Below are positions 18,401 to 25,799 of a stretch of DNA of 42,886 bases, one piece after another. The notes below the pieces were generated by a model. That model was not told the DNA's origin, did not search any database, and was given only the letters and a program-made list of their open reading frames with translations. Source of the stretch: Variovorax soli NBRC 106424 (GTDB lineage: Bacteria > Pseudomonadota > Gammaproteobacteria > Burkholderiales > Burkholderiaceae_C); NCBI RefSeq assembly GCF_001591385.1, contig NZ_BCUU01000041.1:1-42886 (forward strand), read 5' to 3'. The stretch's first letter is position 1; every line of letters starts with the position of its first letter. The position numbers were made by a program, and so were the translations under genes.

Positions 18401-20747
18401 CGACATCAACTTCGCGCTCAACACCGGCACCAGCGTCACCATCGCCACGACCCTGCCCAACGCCAACTCCTTTGGCGGCGACATCAACTTCAACCAGGGC
18501 GTGGTGATCAACGTCGACAAGGGCAGCGCGCCCGTGTCCTTCAACCTGGAAGCCTCGCGCGACATCAACGGTGGCTTCGGCACCGTCATCCGGTCGACCG
18601 CCGCGCCGCTGAACGTGAACTTCACGGCCGGCAAGAACAGCAACAGCGGCACCATCGACTACAACGGCGGGCAGATCATCACCAACGGCGGCAGCCTAAC
18701 CATGACTGCCACGGGCAACGGCTTCGGCCCGTGCGCCATCTGCATGGGCAACACGCAGATCAGCACGCTCGGCGGGGCGGCCGACGGCAGCGTGCGGCTT
18801 TCCGTGCCGGCGCCCGGCACCAACGTGCCCTTCGGCGGCTTCACCACCGCGGCGATCGCGCTGGACAGCACCAACATCACCGCAGGCCGCGGCAACGTCG
18901 ACATCACCGGCTTCGCGCAGAACGGCACCGGCGTGCGGGTGGGCGGCACGCTGCTCTCGGTCGAAGGCGGGCTGGGCATCATCAGCACCACGACGGGCAA
19001 CATCAACATCACCGGCGTGGGCGCGTTCTCGAGCAACAGCAGCGACGGCTCCGGCCATGGCGTGGTCATCGACAACGCGCGCGTGACCAGCGTGAACGGC
19101 AACGTCGCGGTGCGCGGGCTGCGCCAGGTGTCGGGCGAAGAATCCGGCCCGCCCCCGGGCACCGGCGTGCTGCTGCAGAACGGCGCGCAGGTCACCACCA
19201 CCGGCACCGGCGACATCGAGGTCACGGGCGAGACGCAAGGCAGCGGCGCCGGCCTGGTCCTCATGGGCAGCAACGGCGACGGCGGCCCAAGCTCGATCAT
19301 CGACGGCAACCGCCACGTGGTGCTGCGCGCCGCCAACGACCGCAGCAGCGACGCGATCGTGCTGAACGGCACGGTGCGCGCCGGGCAGGTGCTGGACCTG
19401 CGACCGGGCGGCGTCAACGCAGCCACCGGCGCGGGCGAAGACCGAACGGCCGAGCCGATCTACCTGATGGGCAATCCGACGCTGGTGCCGTCCATCTTCA
19501 CCGACTCGGTCCTGCTGGCGCCCGCCTTGTCGAGCGGCTCGGACCCCGGCGGCTTCTGGATCTCGACGGATGAGATGAGCCGGCTCACGGCCGCGGCCAT
19601 CGTGGCCGGTGGCAGCACGCATGCGGCCGACATCCAGGTGCTGGCGCCGCTGGCCAGCGGCGTGCCGGTCACGCTGCAGAACAACGCGGGCGGCAACATC
19701 GACCTCGGCGCGCCGGTGTCGGCGCCCACGCTGGGGCTGATCAGCGGCGGCAACATCACGCAGGCGGCCGGCGCGAGCATCACGGCCGGCACGCTGCTGG
19801 CGCAGTCCTTCGGCGGCAACGTGATCCTGAACGACCCCGGCAACAAGGTGAGCGCCGACACGCTCGGCGGCGGCGCGGCGGGGCGCTTCGAGTTCGTCAA
19901 CAGCGGGCCGCTGAAGATCGGGCCGGTCTCGGTCATCGCCTACGACTCGAACGGCAATCAGCCGCAGGTGCAGGCCGCCGACTCCATGGCAGCCAACACG
20001 CTGCTGGTGCGCACGCTCTCGGGCGAGCTGATCCTGGACACGGCGGTGAACACCACCGGCGGCGCCGACCTGGTGGCGGCCACCACCTTCCAGAACACCG
20101 GCCGCGGCCGCCTGGGCGGCGCACCGTGGCGCGTGTGGGCCGACACCTGGGTGGGCGAGTCGCGCGGCGGCCTGGTGGGGTCGGGCCAGTTGCCCAACCT
20201 TTATCACTGCGCCTACCTGGGCGTGTGCACGGTCACGGTGTCGCCGGGCGACAACCACTTCATCTACGCGCAGCAGCCCAGCTTGACGGTCAACATCGGG
20301 AGCTTCGCGCGGCTGGTGGGCCAGCCCAACCCCAGCTTCACCTACACGCTGGCCGGGCTCATCCTGGGCGACACGGGCGCGGGCATCGCGGGCAGCATGG
20401 GCACCGAGGCAGGCCTGCAGAGCCCCGCGGGCCGGTATCCGGTGTTCGGCACCTTCACCTCGGCCGAGGGCTACCTGGTGAACGTGGTACCGGGCGAGCT
20501 GGTGGTGACCAGCGTGCTGCCGCAGCCCGCGCGCTTCGTCGACGTGTTGCGCGAGGAGCCCACCACCTACCTGTACGACCGCAACATCGGCCAGGCGCCG
20601 ATCTGCCTGGCCACCGGACCGCTGGATGGCGAGCGGGCGCAGCAGGGCAACGACGTGCTCGCGCGGGAATGGTCGCGTGTGCGCACCCGGCCCAACCTCA
20701 CCAGTTGCGTGGACACCGAAAGAACCAACGGCTGCGGCGATTTCTAA
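15498..20747 (+). CDS. TpsA exoprotein, filamentous-haemagglutinin-type adhesin
   Basis: This 1749-residue protein carries a long signal peptide (1-42, cleavage after PVLAQ or nearby). It then has a TPS/haemagglutination-activity domain (about 45-240) with the NPNG motif at 139-142 (FLTNPNGVLFSSGSS) and WQSFSIG. The body is a Gly/Asn/Thr/Ser-rich right-handed beta-helix, rich in short runs of the type GNISITG and GGNIDLG. Near 1590-1670 is a segment like the MBG_2 extracellular repeat (YAQQPSLTV, NPSFTYTLAGLILGDT). The last 75 residues are polar and end in a two-cysteine tail, TSC-x8-CGDF. It starts 26 bases after the TpsB gene and is its substrate. Long stretches are non-repetitive; no catalytic or toxin domain is visible. 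Confidence 0.93.
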   Translation: MKQSPVRDVSRARRRPAAAVRELRLTPLMLSLVCLGVTPVLAQVLPVAPGGGIAVPGGGTVSITGVAPNPQGGQTMTITQGANSPRAIAQWQSFSIGALDAVNVAQPSASSILLNRVVGNEMSTIAGRLTANGHVFLTNPNGVLFSSGSSVSVGGLVATTMKMSTSDADFMNPATRQFKFERVDPFPIVDGNSYTVVNQGAIQTTSPGGTVALMGAEVRNEGAGTIDVARGSVGLVSADSITVDFVGDGLTQFTIPAGSEAAQALVHNSGTITANGGRIALMAADSFGALVVNQTGTLRANTLESRNGEIILSAGRTTKADGTAAYGNSALYVSNTSTIEATGGQVRIYSGQDITVSNNPPFGFSGNSPSAPSDGGSIINAAVLGATLGSAAGVTLESAALRTFSEGGPSSAGNGVRFDAGAQVLKTQGGTATLTVNSARNIEMAANSVISSSSGALNVDFNADAQGAALPDALPIDPFGEGSQGGAIVMSGARIDSNGGNIRFYGQGDPVNGRAVGGRDAVGNWTVDGVRLSNSTLNTCIGVDTCGGSGSISLRGQGDTGTFPDSSQMQSGAGVGLSASFLIAGGNVAVDGRGALGAFGVSIIGAPPRDLLSEAAFVGPGPSGIGSASGNISINGATRGWSASDTTTPDPALVSGPSGGVGIGGTPVIALQGDVRITGQGGDLSALAANAEFTRQALASSNSATVGASHGVLLAGSNVTAGTGRRVDISGQAGSNGFTMNRDPATGAETVVPDTAPATGVSVTASGNQGTLRAEGGQVTLNAQGGDLQLRYSDNSASGQAIKLVDVSSTTRKGGVIDIGGRNILIANTFGPTANFLDASGAGGGGTISVRGTGSIAIDQNAGIAADAAGGAAGNGGTIHVVAGGDLRSHGSYSARGSQQGGNGGLIETSGANFDLTGIRVNASAPAGTAGTWLLDPATVTIASGTASGSLPPDGSLTPLVNSTVQDGDINFALNTGTSVTIATTLPNANSFGGDINFNQGVVINVDKGSAPVSFNLEASRDINGGFGTVIRSTAAPLNVNFTAGKNSNSGTIDYNGGQIITNGGSLTMTATGNGFGPCAICMGNTQISTLGGAADGSVRLSVPAPGTNVPFGGFTTAAIALDSTNITAGRGNVDITGFAQNGTGVRVGGTLLSVEGGLGIISTTTGNINITGVGAFSSNSSDGSGHGVVIDNARVTSVNGNVAVRGLRQVSGEESGPPPGTGVLLQNGAQVTTTGTGDIEVTGETQGSGAGLVLMGSNGDGGPSSIIDGNRHVVLRAANDRSSDAIVLNGTVRAGQVLDLRPGGVNAATGAGEDRTAEPIYLMGNPTLVPSIFTDSVLLAPALSSGSDPGGFWISTDEMSRLTAAAIVAGGSTHAADIQVLAPLASGVPVTLQNNAGGNIDLGAPVSAPTLGLISGGNITQAAGASITAGTLLAQSFGGNVILNDPGNKVSADTLGGGAAGRFEFVNSGPLKIGPVSVIAYDSNGNQPQVQAADSMAANTLLVRTLSGELILDTAVNTTGGADLVAATTFQNTGRGRLGGAPWRVWADTWVGESRGGLVGSGQLPNLYHCAYLGVCTVTVSPGDNHFIYAQQPSLTVNIGSFARLVGQPNPSFTYTLAGLILGDTGAGIAGSMGTEAGLQSPAGRYPVFGTFTSAEGYLVNVVPGELVVTSVLPQPARFVDVLREEPTTYLYDRNIGQAPICLATGPLDGERAQQGNDVLAREWSRVRTRPNLTSCVDTERTNGCGDF

Positions 20748-20765
20748 AATAGAATCCGCAGGTCG

Positions 20766-20985
20766 ATCGGGAGAGACTGGCGCCTTGAAGCAGTGAATGC
20801 AGGCGCCGGCGCCGAAGGAGCAACCGCCCCGGAAACTCTCAGGCAAAAGGACCGGTCGATGCATTTCTCAACTCTCTGAAGAGCGCCCGGTTTCGTCGAC
20901 CGGGACACCGCAGGAGCAAGCGGCACCCGCCAGCCACCCAGGCCGGCCGCCCGCGAATCTCTCAGGTTCCAAGACAGAGGGGGCG
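20766..20985 (+). promoter_or_regulatory. Tandem glycine riboswitch
   Basis: Two glycine aptamers follow each other. Aptamer I (about 20766-20857) has GGGAGAGACTGG, then GCCGAAGGAGCAA at 20811-20823 and AAACTCTCAGGCAAAAGGACC from 20833. Aptamer II (about 20872-20981) has a P1 stem CTCTG (20874-20878) with CAGAG (20975-20979), the internal ACCGCAGGAGCAAG and the AATCTCTCAGGTTCC signature from 20956. The order, spacing and core sequences match the Rfam-type glycine riboswitch. Its target is the dadA-like gene at 21043. A TAGAAT sequence at 20750-20755 could be part of the promoter. Confidence 0.95.
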
Positions 20986-21030
20986 CGCACCACGGCAACG
21001 AGGCCGTGCGCGCCTTCATCTTGACGTTTT
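20982..21030 (+). terminator. Expression-platform hairpin of the glycine riboswitch
   Basis: GGCGCGCAC (20982-20990) and GTGCGCGCC (21006-21014) can form a nine-pair stem, followed by TTCATCTTGACGTTTT, a loose T-rich tail. An alternative, CACGGC (20991-20996) with GCCGTG (21003-21008), overlaps the 3' arm of the first stem. The platform starts two bases after the aptamer II P1 stem, as expected for transcription control. The GGAG ribosome binding site of the gene (21031-21034) lies just beyond. Confidence 0.65.
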
Positions 21031-21042
21031 GGAGCTTCTCTC

Positions 21043-22314
21043 ATGCAATCGATCGCCGTCATCGGTGGTGGCATCACGGGTGTCACCACGGCCTATGCGC
21101 TGGCCAAGCGCGGCTTTTCCGTCACCCTGTTCGAGCGGCACCGCTATGCCGCCATGGAAACGTCCTTCGCCAACGGCGGCCAGCTCTCGGCCTCCAATGC
21201 CGAGGTCTGGAACCACTGGTCCACCGTGTGGAAGGGCATGAAGTGGATGCTGCGCGGCGACGCGCCGCTGCTGGTCAACCCCAAGCCCAGTTGGCACAAG
21301 CTGAGCTGGTTCGCCGAGTTCGTGGGCAACATCGGCCGCTACAAGCAGAACACCGTCGAGACCACGCGCCTGGCCATTGCCGCGCGCGAGCATCTCTTTG
21401 CCTGGGCGCAGGCCGAGGGCGTGGACTTCGACCTCAAGCGCGAAGGCATCCTGCACATCTACCGCGACAAGGCCGGCTTCGACCATGCGGCCGAGGTCAG
21501 CAAGCTGCTGGCGCAGGGCGGGCTCGAGCGCCGCGCCGTCACGCCTGACGAGATGCGCGCCATCGAACCCACGCTGGCCGGCCGCTACTACGGCGGCTTC
21601 TACACCGAGAGCGATTCCACCGGCGACATCCACAAGTTCACCAACGGCCTGGCGGCGGCCGCGCAGCGCCTGGGCGTGCGCATCCTCTACGGCCAGGACG
21701 TGGAACGCCTGGCCAGCGACGGCCGGCAGGCGCGCGTGACGGTACGCGCCGGGCACGGCGGCGCGCAGGAGCACCGCTTCGACGGCCTGGTGGTGTGCAC
21801 CGGCGTGGCCAGCCGCGACTTCGCGGCGCAGCTGGGCGACCGCGTCAACGTCTATCCGGTCAAGGGCTACTCGATCACGGTGAACCTGCTGGATGCCGCC
21901 AGCCAGGCGGCAGCGCCCACGGTGAGCCTGCTGGACGACGAGACCAAGCTGGTCACCAGTCGCCTGGGCACGGAGCGCTTTCGCGTGGCCGGCACGGCCG
22001 AGTTCAACGGCGTGAACCGCGACATCCGCGCCGACCGCATCCGCCCGCTGGTCGATTGGGTGAACGAATGCTTTCCTGGCGTGAACACGCGGCAAGTGGT
22101 GCCGTGGGCGGGCCTGCGGCCCATGATGCCCAACCTGATGCCCCGCGTGGGCGCCGGCCGCCGGGCCAACGTGTTCTACAACACCGGCCACGGCCACCTG
22201 GGCTGGACGCTGTCGGCCGCGACGGCGGAGATGGTGGCCGAGCAGATCCGCGATGCCAGCGAGCGCGCCCAGCCGCGCTTCGCGGGTGGCGGTGTGGCAG
22301 CGGCTTCGGCCTGA
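21043..22314 (+). CDS. D-amino acid dehydrogenase small-subunit-like FAD oxidoreductase
   Basis: This 423-residue DAO-family protein resembles DadA: an FAD-binding VIGGGITG motif at residues 6-13, the following ETSFANGGQLS, VKGYSITV, PWAGLRPMMPNLMP and a C-terminal NTGHGHLGWTLS. DadA-type enzymes oxidise D-amino acids or glycine-like amines to 2-oxo acids and ammonia, passing electrons to the respiratory chain. There is no dadX racemase beside it. Control by a tandem glycine riboswitch strongly suggests that glycine is a substrate or signal, so oxidation of glycine to glyoxylate is a reasonable guess. The ATG has a GGAG ribosome binding site. It is convergent with the glutathione transferase gene (10 bases between stops). 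Confidence 0.9.
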   Translation: MQSIAVIGGGITGVTTAYALAKRGFSVTLFERHRYAAMETSFANGGQLSASNAEVWNHWSTVWKGMKWMLRGDAPLLVNPKPSWHKLSWFAEFVGNIGRYKQNTVETTRLAIAAREHLFAWAQAEGVDFDLKREGILHIYRDKAGFDHAAEVSKLLAQGGLERRAVTPDEMRAIEPTLAGRYYGGFYTESDSTGDIHKFTNGLAAAAQRLGVRILYGQDVERLASDGRQARVTVRAGHGGAQEHRFDGLVVCTGVASRDFAAQLGDRVNVYPVKGYSITVNLLDAASQAAAPTVSLLDDETKLVTSRLGTERFRVAGTAEFNGVNRDIRADRIRPLVDWVNECFPGVNTRQVVPWAGLRPMMPNLMPRVGAGRRANVFYNTGHGHLGWTLSAATAEMVAEQIRDASERAQPRFAGGGVAAASA

Positions 22315-22324
22315 GGCTCCTGCG

Positions 22325-22981
22325 TCAGCCCTTGGCCGCGGCGGCGGTGAACACGGCCAGCTGCGCGGCGAATGCCCGCTGGAAGGCCGGCCGGTCCTCG
22401 CCGCGCGCCACGTAGGCATGCAGGTTCGGATATTCCTGCAGCAAGCCCGAGCTGCTCAGCCGGCGCAGCACCATCACCATCATCAGGTCGCCGGCGCTGA
22501 ATGCGCCGTCGAGCCATTCGTGCCCGGCCAGCCGCGCTGAGAGTTCGCCCAGCCGCTTGCGCACGCGCTCGTCGAGCATGGGCGCATGCTCCGCGTACCA
22601 GGGCTTGTCGCGCTCCACGAACCAGGCGGTCTCGCGCTCGACGATGGGCGGCTCCACGGTGCTGAGCGCGGCAAAGATCCAGTTGACGGCCCGCGCCCGG
22701 GCGTGTGCATCGCGCGGCAGCAGCCCCGCATGCTGCTGCGCGATGTGCAGCACGATGGCGCCCGACTCGAACAGCGCCAGGCCGCCTTTTTCCTCGTACG
22801 TGGGAATCTGGCCGAAGGGATGCAGCGCGCGGTGCGCCGGCTCCTTCATCTGCCTGAACGACAGCAGGCGCACGTCGTAGGGCTGGCCCACTTCTTCGAG
22901 CGCCCAGCGCACGCGCATGTCGCGCGCCTGTCCCTTGCCGCGGTCGGGCGATGCCTCGAACGCCGTGATGGTGGGGGTCAT
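22325..22981 (-). CDS. Glutathione S-transferase family protein
   Basis: The 218-residue product has the two-domain GST layout: an N-terminal thioredoxin-like domain with FGQIPTYEEKGGLALFESGAIVLHIAQ (the proline and the glutathione-binding Glu-Ser pair) and an all-helical C-terminal domain containing EWLDGAFSAGDLMMVMVL, the N-capping-box region. The stretch before RWALEEVG has extra residues (SPDRGKGQARDMRV). It probably conjugates or reduces small electrophiles in the cytosol; the substrate is unknown. It is the last gene of the minus-strand run from the substrate-binding protein, 12 bases after the glycosyltransferase-like gene. Confidence 0.92.
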   Translation of the reverse strand: MTPTITAFEASPDRGKGQARDMRVRWALEEVGQPYDVRLLSFRQMKEPAHRALHPFGQIPTYEEKGGLALFESGAIVLHIAQQHAGLLPRDAHARARAVNWIFAALSTVEPPIVERETAWFVERDKPWYAEHAPMLDERVRKRLGELSARLAGHEWLDGAFSAGDLMMVMVLRRLSSSGLLQEYPNLHAYVARGEDRPAFQRAFAAQLAVFTAAAAKG

Positions 22982-22993
22982 GGGCCGGCTCCT

Positions 22994-23788
22994 TCAGCCG
23001 TGCGCGTCGCGCAGCGCGCGGCCAAAGTCGCCAGTGTAGGTTTTCAGTCCCTGGTGCGTCAGGTTCGAGGCGGTGTCCACATGCACCTTGCCGCCGATGG
23101 ACTGCCAGCGCCGGCAGAAGGCGTAGTCCTCGGTCAGGTAGCGGCCGTTGTCGGGCTCGGCCAGCACGTCGAAGAAGCGGTAGTGCGGGGGCGGCGCCGG
23201 CTGGCCGCGGCGCACGTCGGGGTGGCCGGAGACATCGGGCGTGTAGCGCAGCTCGGGCATGGCAACGGCCATCTGCTCGAACACGCGGCGCGCGATCACC
23301 ATGAAGCCGGTGGGTGCGTCCAGCACCTCCATGAAGCCGTCGGCCTCCACCCGCCCATGCGCGAGCAGGTTGGCCGGAAAGCTCGGGTAGCGCGCCTCGA
23401 AATCCTCGCGCGTGCTGCCGGCCGGCAGCGGCTGGGCCAGGCCCTGCGTGGGCCAGGCGTCGATCTTGTGCGGATAGACGCCGGCCACCACGTCGCGCCC
23501 GGACAGCAGCAGGCGCAGCGCCGCCTCGGGCTCGAAGCCGATGTCGGCGTCGATCCAGAACAGGTGCGTCCAGCGCGCGTCGGCCATGAACTCGGCCACC
23601 ATGCGGTTGCGCGCCCGGGTGATCAGGCTGTCGCCGTCCAGGAAGCGGCTCTGCATGGCAAAGCCGTGCTGGTAGGCGAGGTTGACCAGGCCGAGCAGGC
23701 TGCGCACGTAGGTGGTGGTGAGCACGCCGCCGTAGTTGGGCGTGGCGACGAAGGGGCGGATGTGCTGCAGCGCGCTGGCATCAAGCAT
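22994..23788 (-). CDS. Glycosyltransferase-A-like protein of unknown function
   Basis: The 264-residue protein has features of a GT-A nucleotide-sugar transferase: an N-terminal region ending in LITRARNRMVAEFM, then HLFWIDADIGFEP with a DxD metal motif at D80-A81-D82, then VVAGVYPHK, and a later EDYAFCRRW acidic motif of the kind that holds the acceptor-side catalytic residue. There are no membrane segments or signal peptide, so it should be cytosolic. The donor and acceptor are unknown. Its start overlaps the end of the hybrid-kinase gene by eight bases, so translation is coupled to a sensor kinase, an unusual partner for a sugar transferase. Similar stand-alone proteins occur in phages and in many bacteria. 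Confidence 0.7.
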   Translation of the reverse strand: MLDASALQHIRPFVATPNYGGVLTTTYVRSLLGLVNLAYQHGFAMQSRFLDGDSLITRARNRMVAEFMADARWTHLFWIDADIGFEPEAALRLLLSGRDVVAGVYPHKIDAWPTQGLAQPLPAGSTREDFEARYPSFPANLLAHGRVEADGFMEVLDAPTGFMVIARRVFEQMAVAMPELRYTPDVSGHPDVRRGQPAPPPHYRFFDVLAEPDNGRYLTEDYAFCRRWQSIGGKVHVDTASNLTHQGLKTYTGDFGRALRDAHG

Positions 23789-25799
23789 GGGCAGGGTCCG
23801 CGAAGTGCGCCTGGCGGCGGGTGGAGAGCAGGGCGCGCAGCTTGGCCGGCGCCACCGGCTTGGTCAGGAAGGTCACGCCCCGCTGGCGCAGGCGCTGCAG
23901 CGCATCGGGGCCGGTGGCGCCGGTCACCAGCACCGCCAGCGCCTGCGGGTGCAGCTGGCGCGCGGCCTCGATCACGGCCATGCCGTCTTCGTCGCGCGCC
24001 AGCTGCAGGTCGCACAGCACCACGTCGTAGTGCGCGTCTTCCTCGCGCATCAGCTCGATGGCGGCGGTGCCGCTTTCCGAGCAGTTCACGATGCAGCCCC
24101 ACTGGCGCAGCAGTTGCTCGGTGCCGTGCAGGATGACTTCGTCGTCGTCCACCACCAGGCAGCGCAGGCCGGCCAGCGGTGCCATGGGAGGCGGCGGCGC
24201 TACCGCGCGCGCAGCGCCCACCGGCGCGGCGCCGGGCAGGGTGAGTGAGAAGGTGCTGCCTTCCAGCAGCGCCGAGCGCAGTTCGATGCGCGTGCCCAGC
24301 AGCGCCGCCACCCGCGCGCAGATCGCCAGGCCCAGGCCGAAGCCCTGGCGCCGGTCGCGCTCGGTGTTGGCCACCTGGTAGAACTCCTCGAACACGCGCT
24401 GCTGGTGGATGGGCGCAATGCCGATGCCGTTGTCGCGCACCTCGATGCGCACCGTGCCGGGCAGGGCGCCGCGCCGGGCCGCCACCAGCACCGTGCCTTC
24501 GGGCGGCGCATGGCGGATCGCGTTGCCGATCAGGTTGCCGACGATGCGGATGAGCATGGCCGCATCGCTGCGCACCGCGCGGCCCTGCGCCTTGAAGACC
24601 ATGCGCACGCGCGCATCGGCGGCTTGGGCGGCATGCTGGCCGGCCAGGTGCTCGAACAGGCCCTCCAGCGACACGGTGGCCAGCGTGGGCGTGAGCACCT
24701 GCGCATCGAGCCGCGAGATTTCGAGCAGGTCGTCCAGCAGCATGCTCATGAACTGCGTGCTTTCCTGCAGCCGCAGCACGGCGGGCCGCTGGTCCGGCGT
24801 GGCGGTGGGCAGCAGGCCGTCGATGAACAGGCCCATGGCATGCAGCGGCTGGCGCAGGTCGTGGCTGGCCGCCGCCAGGAAGCGTGCGCGGGAGAGCGCG
24901 GCCTGCTCGGCCTCGGCCATGCGCTGCAAGGCCACGGCGGTGGCTTCGCGCACGCGCTCTTCGCTCACCTGCTGGTTGTGTTCGAGCTGCTCGGCCAGCC
25001 GGTTCACGTCGTGCGCCAGGCTGGCCAGTTCGTGCGGCCGTTTCGGATGGCCCCGGCCCGTGGGCGGCGCGGCCTGTACGTCGCAGCGGGCATCGAAATT
25101 GCCGGCCTCCAGCGCCGCCACGGTGCGCGACACGCGCCGCAGCGGCCGGGCCACCGTGCGCGCCATGTTGCGCACCGAGGCCCAGGCCACCAGGATGGCC
25201 ACCAGCGCAATGCCGATGCCGGCCACCAGCGAGCGGGTGCGCTCGCGCGCATAGCCGGTGGTGTCGCGAAAGGTCTGCACCAGGCCGATGGGCGACTCGC
25301 CCGCGGCGGTGGTGCCGGCCGGCGAGAAGGCGCTGGCACGCGATGCCTCGCGCAGCAGCACCGGCGCGGTGAACACGCGCAGGTTCTCCATGCTGCCCTG
25401 GCTGGGGCCGCTGCTCACGAACACGCCCGCGTTGTTGCTGATCTCCACGCGCGTGACCTGGCTGCTGCCGCGCAGCGCCGCATTGGCCACGTTCTGCAAT
25501 GCCGAGAGGTCGCCCGCATAGAGGCTCAGGTCGGACAGCGCGGCCACCTGGCGGGCGATGGCCTGGCCTTCGGCATTGAAGGCGTCCTCCAGCGTGTTGA
25601 GCCGGCTGTGGGTGAACCAGGCCGTGAGCGCCAGTGCCGCTGCCGCGCAGGGCACCACGCCCAGGCGCAGCAGGTCGCGCTGCAGGCTGCCGCTCATCAC
25701 CAGGGTGGCCGGCTCCTGGAGTTCGTCGCGCTGGGAGTCGGTCGGGTCCTGGGCGGCTTCCTTGGGCGGTGCGGCGAAGCCGGTGGCTAATCGGTTCAT
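23781..25799 (-). CDS. Hybrid sensor histidine kinase with C-terminal receiver domain
   Basis: The 672-residue protein has a cytosolic N-terminus of about 40 residues and a membrane segment (VVPCAAAALALTAWF). A periplasmic sensor loop to about 190 is followed by a second membrane segment (SLVAGIGIALVAILVAW), a HAMP linker and a coiled coil. The dimerisation/phosphoacceptor motif SHDLRQPLHAMG has H313. An HATPase domain (NLIGNAIRH, DNGIGIAP, GFGLGLAICARVA) and a receiver domain (VVDDDEVILH, phosphoacceptor D597 in LCDLQ, KPV) complete it. The start ATG overlaps the stop of the upstream substrate-binding-protein gene (ATGA), so the binding protein is its likely sensory partner. No DNA-binding output domain or response regulator gene lies nearby. 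Confidence 0.93.
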   Translation of the reverse strand: MNRLATGFAAPPKEAAQDPTDSQRDELQEPATLVMSGSLQRDLLRLGVVPCAAAALALTAWFTHSRLNTLEDAFNAEGQAIARQVAALSDLSLYAGDLSALQNVANAALRGSSQVTRVEISNNAGVFVSSGPSQGSMENLRVFTAPVLLREASRASAFSPAGTTAAGESPIGLVQTFRDTTGYARERTRSLVAGIGIALVAILVAWASVRNMARTVARPLRRVSRTVAALEAGNFDARCDVQAAPPTGRGHPKRPHELASLAHDVNRLAEQLEHNQQVSEERVREATAVALQRMAEAEQAALSRARFLAAASHDLRQPLHAMGLFIDGLLPTATPDQRPAVLRLQESTQFMSMLLDDLLEISRLDAQVLTPTLATVSLEGLFEHLAGQHAAQAADARVRMVFKAQGRAVRSDAAMLIRIVGNLIGNAIRHAPPEGTVLVAARRGALPGTVRIEVRDNGIGIAPIHQQRVFEEFYQVANTERDRRQGFGLGLAICARVAALLGTRIELRSALLEGSTFSLTLPGAAPVGAARAVAPPPPMAPLAGLRCLVVDDDEVILHGTEQLLRQWGCIVNCSESGTAAIELMREEDAHYDVVLCDLQLARDEDGMAVIEAARQLHPQALAVLVTGATGPDALQRLRQRGVTFLTKPVAPAKLRALLSTRRQAHFADPAHA

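Noticed and set aside
15498..20747. CRISPR-like or long tandem repeats in the TpsA gene
   Set aside because: The short recurring Gly/Asn/Ile words belong to beta-helix coils in protein and are not identical DNA repeats with spacers.
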